Assembly: GCF_001661345.1 (NCBI RefSeq)
Contig: NW_017962928.1
Coordinates: 192,934 to 256,933 of the forward strand
Reading direction: 5' to 3'
Length of the DNA: 64,000 nt
Origin: Ascoidea rubescens DSM 1968
Taxonomy: Eukaryota; Ascomycota; Saccharomycetes; Ascoideales; Ascoideaceae
The stretch's first letter is position 1; every line of letters starts with the position of its first letter. Below the pieces are notes generated by a model. The model saw only the letters and a list, made by a program, of their open reading frames with translations. It did not search any database and was not told the origin of the DNA. The translations under genes and the position numbers were made by a program. Positions 10,615 to 20,184 of the stretch are shown here, piece by piece.

Positions 10615-11271
10615 TCACTGGCTCATACTTTCTTCAATCCACTCTATCCATCCTCTGCACAATGGCTTGGAGTTTGGAATGAAATGTCCTCCTGGCTGCT
10701 CGAAAAGTGTTGCTGTTCCCTTTTCGCAATAGTTATTGGCCAACTTGATAGATAGCTGCGATTTAATAACATTGTCATTTTTTCCGTAGATGTGCATACT
10801 TCGTAGGCCTAATTTTTGCAAATATAAATCTCTGTAAAGATTAGGATCTAGTTTCGAGAGGTAGTCGTCATCATAAAAAGAATAGCTGGAAAACATCATT
10901 ATGAATTTCAATGAGGGAAACTTTGAATGAAATAGGTTTGCAAAGACAAATGCTAAAGCAGCACCTTGAGAGAAGCCAATGATACCATCAAATGGGCCCT
11001 TTTCTTGAAAGGTTTTGTTGATGAGATTGATTGAATCCTCGATTTTTCCTTCATTTAACCGGTACCATGCAAAACCAAAATTCTCGTCTTCTGGTATAGT
11101 CGTTGGAGTGAATGGCAACTCATTAATTTTCAATTTAATTGGAGCATCGATATATATTGTTTCATAGTTTTTCTTTTTCAATAATTTTCGAATACCTGAA
11201 GACTTTTCAGCAAAAATTTTTCCGGTTTGGGCAAACCCATGTAAACATAATATTCTTCCCTTGACTGACAT
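10615..11271 (-). CDS. FSH-family serine hydrolase
   Basis: A 218-residue alpha/beta hydrolase of the fungal FSH family, related to human OVCA2. The opening GRILCLHGFAQTG supplies the oxyanion-hole strand. Ser101 sits in the nucleophile elbow GFSQGAA, Asp166 in the YGKNDNV segment and His196 in the GGHFIP segment, giving a full catalytic triad. Length is close to yeast Fsh1 and Fsh2 (about 220-245 aa), so it is one of that pair rather than the longer Fsh3; I cannot choose between them. Cytosolic location is inferred from the absence of targeting signals. The physiological substrate of the family is poorly defined, with short acyl esters or thioesters likely. Confidence 0.88.
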   Translation of the reverse strand: MSVKGRILCLHGFAQTGKIFAEKSSGIRKLLKKKNYETIYIDAPIKLKINELPFTPTTIPEDENFGFAWYRLNEGKIEDSINLINKTFQEKGPFDGIIGFSQGAALAFVFANLFHSKFPSLKFIMMFSSYSFYDDDYLSKLDPNLYRDLYLQKLGLRSMHIYGKNDNVIKSQLSIKLANNYCEKGTATLFEQPGGHFIPNSKPLCRGWIEWIEESMSQ

Positions 11272-11857
11272 GCTATTGTAGTATAATGGCCTGAAGTTAT
11301 ATGTATATACGTGTGTTTATATACGAAAATCAAATCTGAAAAGTAACAAAAATAATAACAGAGCAAATTGAACGAATTTATACGTTGAAATAAGTGTTTT
11401 TTCCAATTTTTTTTTCAATTGATTTGTCATAAATCTTATTAAGGTTACTGAATTTGGTATTTGGATCCCATGATTAATAGATTGAATGAATGAATGAATA
11501 TTTGATTAACTGATTAATTTCCAGCCTTACATCGCAAAAAACATTTACAATATATAGCTCTTTTACTAAAATAATAATAATATAACCATTTTGACAATCA
11601 TATTAATAGTATTAATAATGAAAAAAAAAACAACTTATAATATACATTTTAGAAATTTAAAACTAACTGAAAAGAGGCAAAAAAAAAAAAATAAACCCAT
11701 ATAAATAAGGATAAAATAAGGATAAGACAAAAATAAAAATAAATGAAATAAAAAAAGATTATTGATGATTTTACGATTTTCCATAATTGAAACTTGAAAT
11801 TATTAATAATTTTGGTAATGTTGCTAATATTGATAATTAAAAAATCTTAATTTAGGA
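11272..11857. other. FSH promoter / SSS1 upstream-side spacer
   Basis: About 590 bp of AT-rich DNA between the FSH start and the SSS1 stop, both on the minus strand. It contains short A runs and a small AATG repeat near 11484. No ORF, tRNA or conserved RNA was seen. Confidence 0.45.
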
Positions 11858-12061
11858 TTAGACAATTAAAGCACGAATTGGAATATGAATTAATTTGACA
11901 CCATAACCTACAACACCCATCATGATAAAACCAATACCAACAGCTTGTATAATTTTCAAGTATTCTTTCTTATCAGGTTTTGTACATTTCTTGACGAAAA
12001 CTATTCCTTCTTTCACAAAATCAACTGGAGCTTCAGTAAGCTTTCCAAAACCATCGGCCAT
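11858..12061 (-). CDS. SSS1: Sec61 translocon gamma subunit
   Basis: A 67-residue tail-anchored protein, the Sec61-gamma/SecE subunit that clamps the ER protein-conducting channel. The amphipathic cytosolic helix (APVDFVKEGIVFVKKCTKPD) is followed by the conserved KKEYLKIIQAVGIGFIMMG and one membrane span at about residues 36-60. Length and architecture match the family (yeast about 80 aa, with a longer N-terminal tail). The ATG at 12061 is the only sensible start. No intron is needed. It lies on the same strand as, and between, the FSH hydrolase and bL35m genes. Confidence 0.95.
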   Translation of the reverse strand: MADGFGKLTEAPVDFVKEGIVFVKKCTKPDKKEYLKIIQAVGIGFIMMGVVGYGVKLIHIPIRALIV

Positions 12062-12402
12062 TTTTGAAATGATTGGTAATTGTAGTTATAGTTATAGTTA
12101 TACTAAGTAGAATGGGAAAGAAAAATAGATAGAGAAAATGTAAATATCTTAATACAGAAACAGAGATAAAGTAATATATGATATGAAGAACAGATTACCA
12201 GGTTATATATAACGCACTCGCTGAGGTGTCATAAAAGTTCAAAAAGCTGAAAATTCCTAATAGAATACATGATGGCACGTGACGCTATAAACAAGTTTTT
12301 ATTACTATGAAGAGGTAATATAAATAATATAATAGAGGAAATAGAGGATATAAAAGAAATGAGGAAAGGATTATGGACAAATCAACAATTGGAAGTCATT
12401 GA
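12062..12402. promoter_or_regulatory. SSS1 promoter with CACGTG element
   Basis: A 340-bp spacer between SSS1 and the bL35m stop codon, both on the minus strand. It contains GTCACGTG on the minus strand (CACGTG at 12276-12281), a match to the Cbf1/CDEI consensus RTCACRTG, about 215 bp upstream of SSS1. Binding by Cbf1 is inferred from the motif only. Confidence 0.45.
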
Positions 12403-12687
12403 TCAGTAGGGCATGAGCCTTTTCAATCTGTTAATATGTCTACCATTTGTGCCTGCTTTCACTTTACGATCTTTTTTAGCTAAAAGATTTTGAGTCCAAC
12501 CTGCGTTACCATGATTTCTGGCAGAAGGACCTCTTTTGAACGTGCCAGAACCATTTTTGATCCATCTTTTTTGAGCACCCTTATGTGTTTTGATTTTATA
12601 TTTTGAAGCGTTTCTTGTGATTAGAAGAAAGGGAGAAGAGATGGAATTAAATTTGAGAAATGAAGTCGAGAAAGAAATACCAAGCAT
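12403..12687 (-). CDS. Mitochondrial ribosomal protein bL35m
   Basis: A 94-residue bL35-family large-subunit protein of the mitochondrial ribosome. The C-terminal 65 residues carry the family pattern: KIKTHKGAQKRW, then FKRGPSARNHGN, and a basic C-terminus ending HINRLKRLMPY. The frame is open another 31 codons upstream but begins with GTG. The ATG at 12687 starts a segment (MLGISFSTSFLKFNS...) rich in Ser, Phe and Lys and free of acidic residues, which suits a mitochondrial presequence, so I take it as the start. The yeast counterpart is YNL122C, which lies next to NMA111 in S. cerevisiae; NMA111 is about 2 kb away here. Confidence 0.9.
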   Translation of the reverse strand: MLGISFSTSFLKFNSISSPFLLITRNASKYKIKTHKGAQKRWIKNGSGTFKRGPSARNHGNAGWTQNLLAKKDRKVKAGTNGRHINRLKRLMPY

Positions 12688-13208
12688 TTTGGATATGGTG
12701 TTGTTTTTACGATTCTTTTTGTAATAGTTGATTAGCAAAGTGGCAAAGTGAGTAGTGATTCCAAGTATATACTCATCCACTGTTTTATTTTTTGGATTGG
12801 TTTAACTTTTAATTTCTGGTATAATGAAAAAAAAACCAAAATAAGCGTTAAGGGTTCTAATTGGCTGATTTGAGTCACGAGCTAGAGCGCAAAGAATTAA
12901 TAAGTAAATAAAATAAAGGTAGTTGATTGAATACACAGATCTCTATATACCAGTTAAATAAACTATACTAAGGTATGATATGATATGATAACAAAATAGA
13001 AAAATAGAAAGAGAAAAATAGAAAGAGAAAAATAGGAAAAATAGAAAAATAAAACAAGGAAGACTGAATGAAGTGCAAAAAACAAAAAATAAGAAAATAA
13101 GTTGGGAAAAACCGGATCAACAAAAAAACAACCGAAAAAGAAAATAAAATAGTTGATATGAAAAAAAGTAAATTATAAATCAGTTATGAACTAATTGTGG
13201 ATCATTTA
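12688..13208. other. bL35m promoter / PIN2-like 3' spacer
   Basis: An AT-rich spacer between the bL35m start and the stop of the next minus-strand gene. Near 12993-13050 there is a purine-rich imperfect repeat (units AAAATAGAAAGAG and AAAATAG) and a short TGATA repeat. No gene was seen. Confidence 0.4.
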
Positions 13209-13988
13209 TTAAAAATGAGTATGGCCTTGATTTTGATGTTGATTTTGATATTGAGCTCCAGGTTGATTTGGAAAGGAAGCCATTTCTACTGGAGGTTGAG
13301 TGTAGTAATCAGAATTCAAGCCTAGTTGGGCATTATTGTTATTGTTATTGTTATTGTTATTGTTGTTGTTATTGTTATTGTTGTTGTGAGAAGGATAGTT
13401 TGGATTTCCAATATAAGAAGTATCACTTTTTTCATAAGCGTTATTTGGATAGTTATTAAAAGAATTTTTATCATAAGGATCATTCAAATCTTGAGGAGCA
13501 TTTTGGGAATCGCCATTTAATTGTTCATAGTAATTTGGAGTTTCTTGTTTTGGAGGATACATGTTCGGATTAGCCAATGGAGAAAATTTGGCGACTTTTT
13601 GTTTATTGAAGAAGTTTGAAAATTGTTGGTTGCCATCACTAACATCACGATTTTTGGATTTTGAGGGACAACAACATGAACAACATTTGAAGAAACAGCA
13701 ACATAAAGCGCCTATACAAGTTGCACCGCAACAGATGACTTGGATCAAAGTCGATAAAAGCCATATCACCAATAAGGATGCCAATATAATCCCAACAATT
13801 GCAACCCATTTGCAAACATTATTATCCATACATGTGTCCCAACTTTGAAAGGATTTAGCAGTTGAAACAGTGTCATTGTAAGCATCTTCAACACCATCAA
13901 CAGCATCCGCTACATCTCTTGCCAATAATAACAATCTATTAGGACATAGTATTTCCTTTGAGCTTAAAAATTCACTTGGAATAATCAT
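13209..13988 (-). CDS. PIN2: Pin2-like membrane protein with prion-like tail
   Basis: A 259-residue single-pass membrane protein. The N-terminal domain ends in SFQSWDTCMDNNVCKW followed by a hydrophobic span (about residues 60-85) and a dense Cys cluster just after it. This SWDTCMDN block plus membrane segment is the signature of yeast Pin2, a plasma-membrane protein whose trafficking depends on exomer and whose cytosolic tail is prion-like. Here too the tail is rich in Asn, Gln, Pro and Tyr, with an uninterrupted run of about 18 Asn near residue 210. The Cys cluster is probably palmitoylated (inference). Its divergent neighbour VAM3 lies next to PIN2 in S. cerevisiae as well, which strengthens the call. 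Confidence 0.78.
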   Translation of the reverse strand: MIIPSEFLSSKEILCPNRLLLLARDVADAVDGVEDAYNDTVSTAKSFQSWDTCMDNNVCKWVAIVGIILASLLVIWLLSTLIQVICCGATCIGALCCCFFKCCSCCCPSKSKNRDVSDGNQQFSNFFNKQKVAKFSPLANPNMYPPKQETPNYYEQLNGDSQNAPQDLNDPYDKNSFNNYPNNAYEKSDTSYIGNPNYPSHNNNNNNNNNNNNNNNNNNAQLGLNSDYYTQPPVEMASFPNQPGAQYQNQHQNQGHTHF

Positions 13989-15030
13989 TCTTGTTTTCTC
14001 TCACTTGGACAGTTGACTGTTTAATTTTTGGAGTGAAAAAGATTCGCTTTATAAAGTAGTAAATAATAAAGTAGTCACGTTGAAATTGAAACAATTGTTT
14101 CTGTAATGATTTTAAACCGATTTCAAACTAGTTTAATTTGATTTGAAATTGATAATTAATCCTGTATAGAGAAAAGAGAGGAAAGGAGAATGGAATAGAA
14201 ACAAGTCAATAAATATGTTCGCACTGACAAAAGTCTGGATGTTTATATATACAAAGAAGGAGAATTGCAGTTTCTACAGTAGTTTCAACTCTAAATTCAG
14301 GGAAATCCTGATTCTGGAGTGCGAGCGCAGCAGATGCGCATCACGCAGCGCGGGGGGGGGCTTGTGGAAGGACCCTCCATCACTGCAATCCAACAGCAAA
14401 TAGCAGCAGATGTTCCTCAGTTCAAACAGTACACTCACGGGTAGATTCTGTAGAAGTGGAATCCAGCAAATCATTTGAGCAAGATCTAGACGGTCTAAAA
14501 GCGAGTTTGCAAAAGTGCAGCTGCAGCACTCCTGGTGTTGTAGGGAGCGGACTCGTCAGAACAGCCTCTTTTCAAGGCCATAGAAAAGGATCACCTTTCC
14601 AAGACCAGAAGAAAAGCGCTGAGAAAGGCGCACGAAAACACAAGACCGTTTTCTCTGCTATTTCTCTGCTATTTTTACCCGCTTTGCCAATGCCGTCACG
14701 CTGACGCAGTGTTGCAGATTCAAGTAATAAAATGCATTCTATCACGTGAAAATGTAATTTGACATATTTCCGCATCAGGTAATGTTTGAGCTGCCTCTTT
14801 GGGCGAATAACGCTTTTTTGGGTAGAAGACTTCTTTGGGAATGTTCTTGTCGAGAAACTGCGAGTGAAACAGAGCAGAAAAGATAAGACTCTTCACAGAC
14901 AACTGAATGTTTCTTTCTCTGCTGCTCGTACTGTCTCCTTTATCTGGTCCTTGTGGTGAGTAACAGATCTTAGCATTTTTGTTCTTCTATTCACTTTGTT
15001 GCACTTATTTCTCCTTACTGCTGCTTCATT
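13989..15030. promoter_or_regulatory. Divergent PIN2-VAM3 promoter region
   Basis: A 1-kb spacer between divergent genes. The centre (14300-14720) is notably GC-rich and includes a run of nine G at about 14352. TTACCCG at 14675-14681 matches the Reb1 consensus, and ATCACGTGA (CACGTG at 14743-14748) matches Cbf1/CDEI. The same pair of motifs recurs in the ATP7-PUT3 divergent promoter. Short frames across this region lack any conserved feature. Confidence 0.5.
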
Positions 15031-16053
15031 ATGTCCTTTGCTGATTTAGATATTGAGGCCCAGCACAAACCCTTGGGAAACAACTCTACTATTTTAAGCA
15101 AACAAATCATATTCAATAGCAAGAAATCCAATGCTGCTAATCCACAGACCTCAATTGATCCGGCTACCCAAAACACCAACGCTAATGTTGATAGCAATGC
15201 TTTTTTAATCAATAACAATTCAAACATCATTTCAAGAGTGTCAAATTTATTAAACGAGTTCGCCAATAATATTACTCATCTAGAAAGATTGAATAACCAA
15301 TTGGGCACAAAGAGAGACAATATCAATCTTAGAAACTTAATTGAAACTTACTTGAAAAGCTCTGAGGAAAATCTAAATAATTGTAAAAAGCTACTATTTG
15401 ATTTGCAAATTATCAATAATAACAACAATAACAATAAAACTGCTTCAAATAGCACAAACTCTCAGCTACTAATAATATCAAAATTGCAAAAGGAATTAAC
15501 GCATTTAAATCAAGACTTTAACAAAATCAAAAGAAATTATAATGAAAGAAAAAATTCAGTAATATTAAACGAAATTGTAAATGAAAACTCAAAATCAAAA
15601 TCAAGATCTTTACAAAATAATCTTCTAATACAAAACCAAAATGACCTTGAATCAATTAAAACTTCAAACACTGAATCAACTCCTTTATTACAAGAACAGC
15701 AACAACAACAACAACAATTGAAACAACAATACGATCAAGATGTTTCCCAATATGAATTAGATTATCACTCTTTATTAGTCCAACAAAGAAACGATGAACT
15801 ATCAACTATTCATAACGGTGTACAGGAAATCAATGCTATCTTTAAAGATTTATCTTCTCTAGTACAAGAACAAGGTTTAAAAATTGATACTGTTGAAAAT
15901 AACATTATAAATTACTCTGATAATACTCAAAATGCTTCAAACGAATTAACTAAAGCTGATAATTATCAAAAGAAAAAGAAAAAATTCAGTTGTATAGTAT
16001 TATTAGTATTATCAATCATTTTGTTCTTGTTTGTTCTAGCAGTTGTATCTTAA
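15031..16053 (+). CDS. VAM3: Vacuolar syntaxin (Qa-SNARE) Vam3
   Basis: A 340-residue t-SNARE acting in fusion at the vacuole. It begins MSFADLDIEAQ, like yeast Vam3. An N-terminal three-helix (Habc) region spans about 70-185. A Gln-rich linker follows, then the SNARE motif at about 255-317 (RNDELSTIHNGVQEINAIF with the central-layer Gln in the following LVQEQG region), and a C-terminal membrane anchor. An acidic dileucine signal, E215-S-T-P-L-L220, precedes the Gln tract. In Vam3 such a signal directs AP-3-dependent sorting to the vacuole, and this argues for Vam3 rather than Pep12. It is longer than yeast Vam3 (283 aa) because of Asn/Ser/Gln insertions. Neighbouring PIN2 is also next to VAM3 in S. 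cerevisiae. Confidence 0.85.
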   Translation: MSFADLDIEAQHKPLGNNSTILSKQIIFNSKKSNAANPQTSIDPATQNTNANVDSNAFLINNNSNIISRVSNLLNEFANNITHLERLNNQLGTKRDNINLRNLIETYLKSSEENLNNCKKLLFDLQIINNNNNNNKTASNSTNSQLLIISKLQKELTHLNQDFNKIKRNYNERKNSVILNEIVNENSKSKSRSLQNNLLIQNQNDLESIKTSNTESTPLLQEQQQQQQQLKQQYDQDVSQYELDYHSLLVQQRNDELSTIHNGVQEINAIFKDLSSLVQEQGLKIDTVENNIINYSDNTQNASNELTKADNYQKKKKKFSCIVLLVLSIILFLFVLAVVS

Positions 16054-16284
16054 CTTCTCAATTTCTCAACTTACTTTTTCTTCAATTCTAAAATTCCACA
16101 ATCTTACTATTTACTTACCACTTTATAATCCCAATTTTTAATTTAATCTATTTACCATTTTTTTTTTCTGGTTTCATTTTTTAGCTACAATCTATTGCCT
16201 ACTCTCTTTTTTTAATTACACCCCAATTATATAACACAAAATTACAATAAAATAAAAAAATATTAAAAAAATTTAAATCCAGTT

Positions 16285-16514
16285 TTAATTCTTACCTTTA
16301 TTCAAATCATAGAAATAAGTAATGGCATTTTGAAAATTATTGTTATCAGTGAAAGCAATGTCCTCATGATCTGGATAGCCATCTTTTAAACATACCTTTT
16401 TTTTGAATTATCTTCAAAAGAATTCAAAAAAAACAGTAAATCAAAAATGGAGACACTCTCATTTATTTCTGCTCTAAAGACTATTCCAAAACTCCAATTT
16501 AAAAGTTTAAAACT
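16285..16514 (-). pseudogene. Decayed coding fragment with PB1-like end
   Basis: Two overlapping minus-strand frames without ATG read like protein rather than spacer. Frame one (16386-16514) gives a segment with SFGIVFRAEINESVSIFDLL and LNSFEDNSKK. Frame two (16285-16407) gives LKDGYPDHEDIAFTDNNNF, then QNAITYFYDLNK and a stop. The switch falls in a run of eight A at about 16397-16404. The second segment resembles the OPCA motif of PB1 domains (acidic loop, then a FxxAI helix), as in Cdc24-type proteins. A further short piece (HIDGNSEVLNF) lies just upstream in a third frame. I read it as a relic of a lost gene. A terminal exon of an unannotated spliced gene is the alternative. Confidence 0.35.
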
Positions 16515-16561
16515 TCAGAATTACCATCAATATGTCATGAAATAATCTTTCATAACAGCAT

Positions 16562-19500
16562 CTAAGTTATTTGATCAGCTCGCTGAGACTCAAGGGTCTT
16601 ATAAGCTTCTTTGGATATCTCAATAACATACTCAGGCATTCCAGCATCTTGAGCAACTGTATCTGCATAGGAATATTTGCAAATACCATCTTTCAATTCT
16701 CGATCGTAATATCCCTTTCCATTGTCATTTTGAACATAATTAGTGTGTTTAAATTCCAAACTTTCCTGTATTCTTTCTTTGTTGTTGAGATCTTTTTTAA
16801 TCAAATAATCAATTTCGTTCACGAAATGTGATGCAAACAAAAAACGACATTTCTTGATATTGACCAAGTATTTCAATATTCCATAAGCAATGGAAATGCC
16901 TTCATTGGTTGTAGTGCCTCTGCCAATCTCATCTAAAATAATTAGTGATCTAGGAGTTGAATAATTCAAACTAAGACTTGTTTCTCTCATTTCAACCATA
17001 AATGTGCTTTGGTTGTTAGAAATATCATCTGCTGATCCAATTCGAGTAAATATTTTATCTACTAGTCCAATCTTAGCGTAATCTGCTGAAACAAAAGAAC
17101 CTATTTGTGCCATAATACAGATGATAGCAATCTGTCTTAAATATGTGCTTTTACCACCCATGTTTGGTCCAGAGATTATATATCCTAAACTGCCCAGTTT
17201 TGTATCTAAAAAACAGTCATTTGAGATAAATTCAATCGACTTTTTTTGTAAAGAGGCCTCAACTGATATATGTCTTCCTCTCCTAATATCAAAAACATTT
17301 TCATTCACGATTTCAGGCTTGATTAGCCCAAATTCTTTTGCTAATCTAGCAAAAGAAATTAGTATGTCAATTTCATCGATTATATAACTGCATCTTTTAA
17401 GATCTTCGCTTTTTAATAAAACCTCTTTCCGAATTTCTAATAATATTAACTTTTCTTCCATTTTAATATCTTTGACTATTTTGATAATTTTGATTCCAAT
17501 ATTTGACCATTCTTCAGTAGTGAACCATTTAGTTAACTTAAAATCCTTAACCAAGTGTTCCATTTTAAATTCCTTTTTAGTTAATTCAAATTCTAAAGAA
17601 CTAGTTGAGATCTTTCGATTTTTAAATACCATTAAAACAATTGGTAAATCTTCCTCAATTTTTATTTCAATTTTTTTAATGTTTTCATAATTATGCTTTA
17701 AATTTGAATATTTAAAAAACAATTCATCCTTTTTATTTAACATCAATTTCAATTTTTCATGTAATTCAGACAACTTTGATAATTTCTCATTTTTGAAATT
17801 AGGTTTAATTATCCATAATAAATTTGAAAATTGATCGCCATTATCATTTTTACCCAATTTTGCCTCTAAACCAGTTTGCAGATTTGAATATTCATTTTCA
17901 GTTTCAATATCATTTTGAATCTTGTTTTCACTTTCATTTTCATTTTCAATATAATTATCAGTTTCTTCAATAAAACTATCGTTTTGATTTTTTTCTTCTA
18001 TTTGCTTTGTTTTTATCAAACTGTCAACATCAATAATTTCTTCAATTAATTCAACTAAATTTTCAGGAATCTGAATATCATCAATTAAACTCTTTAAAAC
18101 TTTCCCATCCTTTTTCACTTCTTTTGAAAAAGAAATTAAATGTCGTTTAATTTCACTTATATATTTCAATCCTGTTAGTAATGAAATAAAATTTGTACCT
18201 AATTTGATATTTGGATCAGAATTTAATGAGAGATTTGAATTTAATTTCGATAAATTAAAATTCGAATTTATATCGTTAACCAATCCGTTGCTAAAAAAAG
18301 TTAAATTAACCAAAATTCTTGAGATATCAGTTCTGCCATATTTTCGTAAAATTGGCAATATTGAATCCAATAAAAGATTTCTTTTATAAAAACATTCTAC
18401 TAAATTTAGTCTTTTTTTAATCATTTTTTTATTACATAAAGGAGAACTAATCCAATCACTTAGCAATCTTGAGCCTGATGGTGTTATGGTTTTTCTAATT
18501 GTAAAAAATAATGAACCCAAAACTTTTTGATCTCTATAAGTTTCTTTCAATTCTAATGATTTCCTAGCTCTTGAATCAATCAATAAATATTTATCAGGAA
18601 TTTGTTCAATTGGTTTTGATAGATTGAATTCATAATCAATTGGGAAGTGATATCGAATATAAGATAATAAAATTGTTGAAGCGTATTTTAAATTTTGTTT
18701 AACATCTTTGAAAATAAACGCAATTGAATCATCATTAGTTGAAGATAATTCAAACATTGAATAATAATTCGATACATCTTTAACGTGTTTGTGGGTATCA
18801 AAATAACTAATATTATAACGATTTAAATTATTTAAGTCATTTAAAAAAACTTTTCCAGATGCAATTTTGAATTGTTCTATTTTTGAGTTAATTATAATCT
18901 CCTTTGGATTAATTCTTTCTAACTCATTAATTAAATTGCCAAAATCGGTTTCTTCAAAAAAAAACTTTGAAGTTGAAATATCACACCAAGCTAAACCGAT
19001 TTTAGTTGTAGGGGATATATCATTTTTATTAAATGTCGTTTCTGAGGGAAGCTTTATTGCACAAATATAATTATTTTCATCTTTTTTAATCAAACTTTCA
19101 TCAATGATTGTTCCTGGAGTTATAATTCTGTAAATTTTTCGATTGATTGTCTTAATGTTTGTATTTCTACTTAGATTTATATCTGTAATATACTGATTCA
19201 CTAGAACAACAGTTTTATTTAGTTCATTTACTAAAATATCCAAATACTTATTCAATGTAAAAGCAGGAAAACCCGATAAAGCAACTTTTTCAACTTTTAC
19301 AACTTTATCAGTTATTTTATCTTTAACTGAGTGAGTTTTAGAAGCTAACTTCAAATTCAAGATTGATGCATATTCTTCAGCACTTTCAAAATATATCTCA
19401 TAAAATGAACCAACTTCAGTGAGAACAATCTTATCTGGATGCTCATCCATCATATCTCTAATTGACTGCAAAGTAGCACTATAACGCAAATTAGTTGTAT

Positions 19501-19888
19501 TTTCTGAACTATAAACAGTTCTATCATCAGGGATTTGAGCATCATTTTTTTCATTAGGCTGATAAGCACTAGCACTATCATTAACATTTTTGGTGTTAAA
19601 AACAAGTTCTTGAATTTCGCATGCTAATAACTCTTGTTTGGAGGAATCTAATTCCTTCTGTTCTTCCATAATTTCAGGTAAATCATTAATGGAAATCCAT
19701 ACTGTTTTCTTTTTGACCTTCCGTTTTTTCAGATCAGCAGTGTTGGAGTTATATCTAAAAACAGAAAACAGCGTGGGATAAGATTTCCGATAAAAAATTC
19801 CATGAACTGTAGCAGTTAAGCAGTACAACAACCTTAAGCTATTGTTTCCTCGAGATAGTCTGGAAATTGAGCCTCCAGACCTTAGCAT
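16562..19888 (-). CDS. MSH1: Mitochondrial DNA mismatch repair protein Msh1
   Basis: A 1108-residue MutS homologue that maintains mitochondrial DNA. The N-terminus (about 50 residues with many Arg and Ser and no Asp or Glu) is a mitochondrial presequence. The mismatch-reading Phe-x-Glu motif is present (GSFYEIYF, residues 160-167). The ATPase has Walker A GPNMGGKS at about 907-914, Walker B LIILDEIGRGTT and the preceding STFMVEMRE signature. An acidic low-complexity insertion (Asn/Glu repeats) sits around residues 630-670. It is about 150 residues longer than yeast Msh1 (959 aa). It ends directly before a decayed coding fragment on the same strand. Confidence 0.95.
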   Translation of the reverse strand: MLRSGGSISRLSRGNNSLRLLYCLTATVHGIFYRKSYPTLFSVFRYNSNTADLKKRKVKKKTVWISINDLPEIMEEQKELDSSKQELLACEIQELVFNTKNVNDSASAYQPNEKNDAQIPDDRTVYSSENTTNLRYSATLQSIRDMMDEHPDKIVLTEVGSFYEIYFESAEEYASILNLKLASKTHSVKDKITDKVVKVEKVALSGFPAFTLNKYLDILVNELNKTVVLVNQYITDINLSRNTNIKTINRKIYRIITPGTIIDESLIKKDENNYICAIKLPSETTFNKNDISPTTKIGLAWCDISTSKFFFEETDFGNLINELERINPKEIIINSKIEQFKIASGKVFLNDLNNLNRYNISYFDTHKHVKDVSNYYSMFELSSTNDDSIAFIFKDVKQNLKYASTILLSYIRYHFPIDYEFNLSKPIEQIPDKYLLIDSRARKSLELKETYRDQKVLGSLFFTIRKTITPSGSRLLSDWISSPLCNKKMIKKRLNLVECFYKRNLLLDSILPILRKYGRTDISRILVNLTFFSNGLVNDINSNFNLSKLNSNLSLNSDPNIKLGTNFISLLTGLKYISEIKRHLISFSKEVKKDGKVLKSLIDDIQIPENLVELIEEIIDVDSLIKTKQIEEKNQNDSFIEETDNYIENENESENKIQNDIETENEYSNLQTGLEAKLGKNDNGDQFSNLLWIIKPNFKNEKLSKLSELHEKLKLMLNKKDELFFKYSNLKHNYENIKKIEIKIEEDLPIVLMVFKNRKISTSSLEFELTKKEFKMEHLVKDFKLTKWFTTEEWSNIGIKIIKIVKDIKMEEKLILLEIRKEVLLKSEDLKRCSYIIDEIDILISFARLAKEFGLIKPEIVNENVFDIRRGRHISVEASLQKKSIEFISNDCFLDTKLGSLGYIISGPNMGGKSTYLRQIAIICIMAQIGSFVSADYAKIGLVDKIFTRIGSADDISNNQSTFMVEMRETSLSLNYSTPRSLIILDEIGRGTTTNEGISIAYGILKYLVNIKKCRFLFASHFVNEIDYLIKKDLNNKERIQESLEFKHTNYVQNDNGKGYYDRELKDGICKYSYADTVAQDAGMPEYVIEISKEAYKTLESQRADQIT

Positions 19889-20184
19889 TTTGGCACTTTC
19901 CCAATTTCAGATATATCAAATAAAGTCGAAAATGTTTTTGATGGTTTCTTTTAGGCCAGTTTTCTTGTTGAAAAAACCCACAGATTTGGTTTCGAATCAA
20001 GAGGTGGATCTAGCAGCTGGTGGATGGCGCTTTTACTGAGGTCTACAAAGCAAAAAAGAGGTTCTCTGTTTTGATTTATAATACCACTTAAACCATTTTG
20101 GAAACATCTCCCATCACTGACAGAATAGCTTGTTATCATTAGCCTCAGTTATTTGTCGTTGTTTTTGTTTTTGTTCATTGGAAA
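19889..20184. promoter_or_regulatory. Divergent MSH1-ERV1 promoter
   Basis: A 296-bp region shared by two divergently transcribed genes for mitochondrial proteins. It is T-rich next to ERV1. I recognise no defined site. Confidence 0.45.

Noticed and set aside
12688-12780. Upstream extension of bL35m
   Set aside because: It begins with GTG, contains acidic residues and would bury a good presequence; the ATG at 12687 is better.
15031-16053. Pep12 endosomal syntaxin
   Set aside because: The start MSFADLDIEAQ, the acidic dileucine signal before the Gln tract and the PIN2 neighbour fit Vam3 better.
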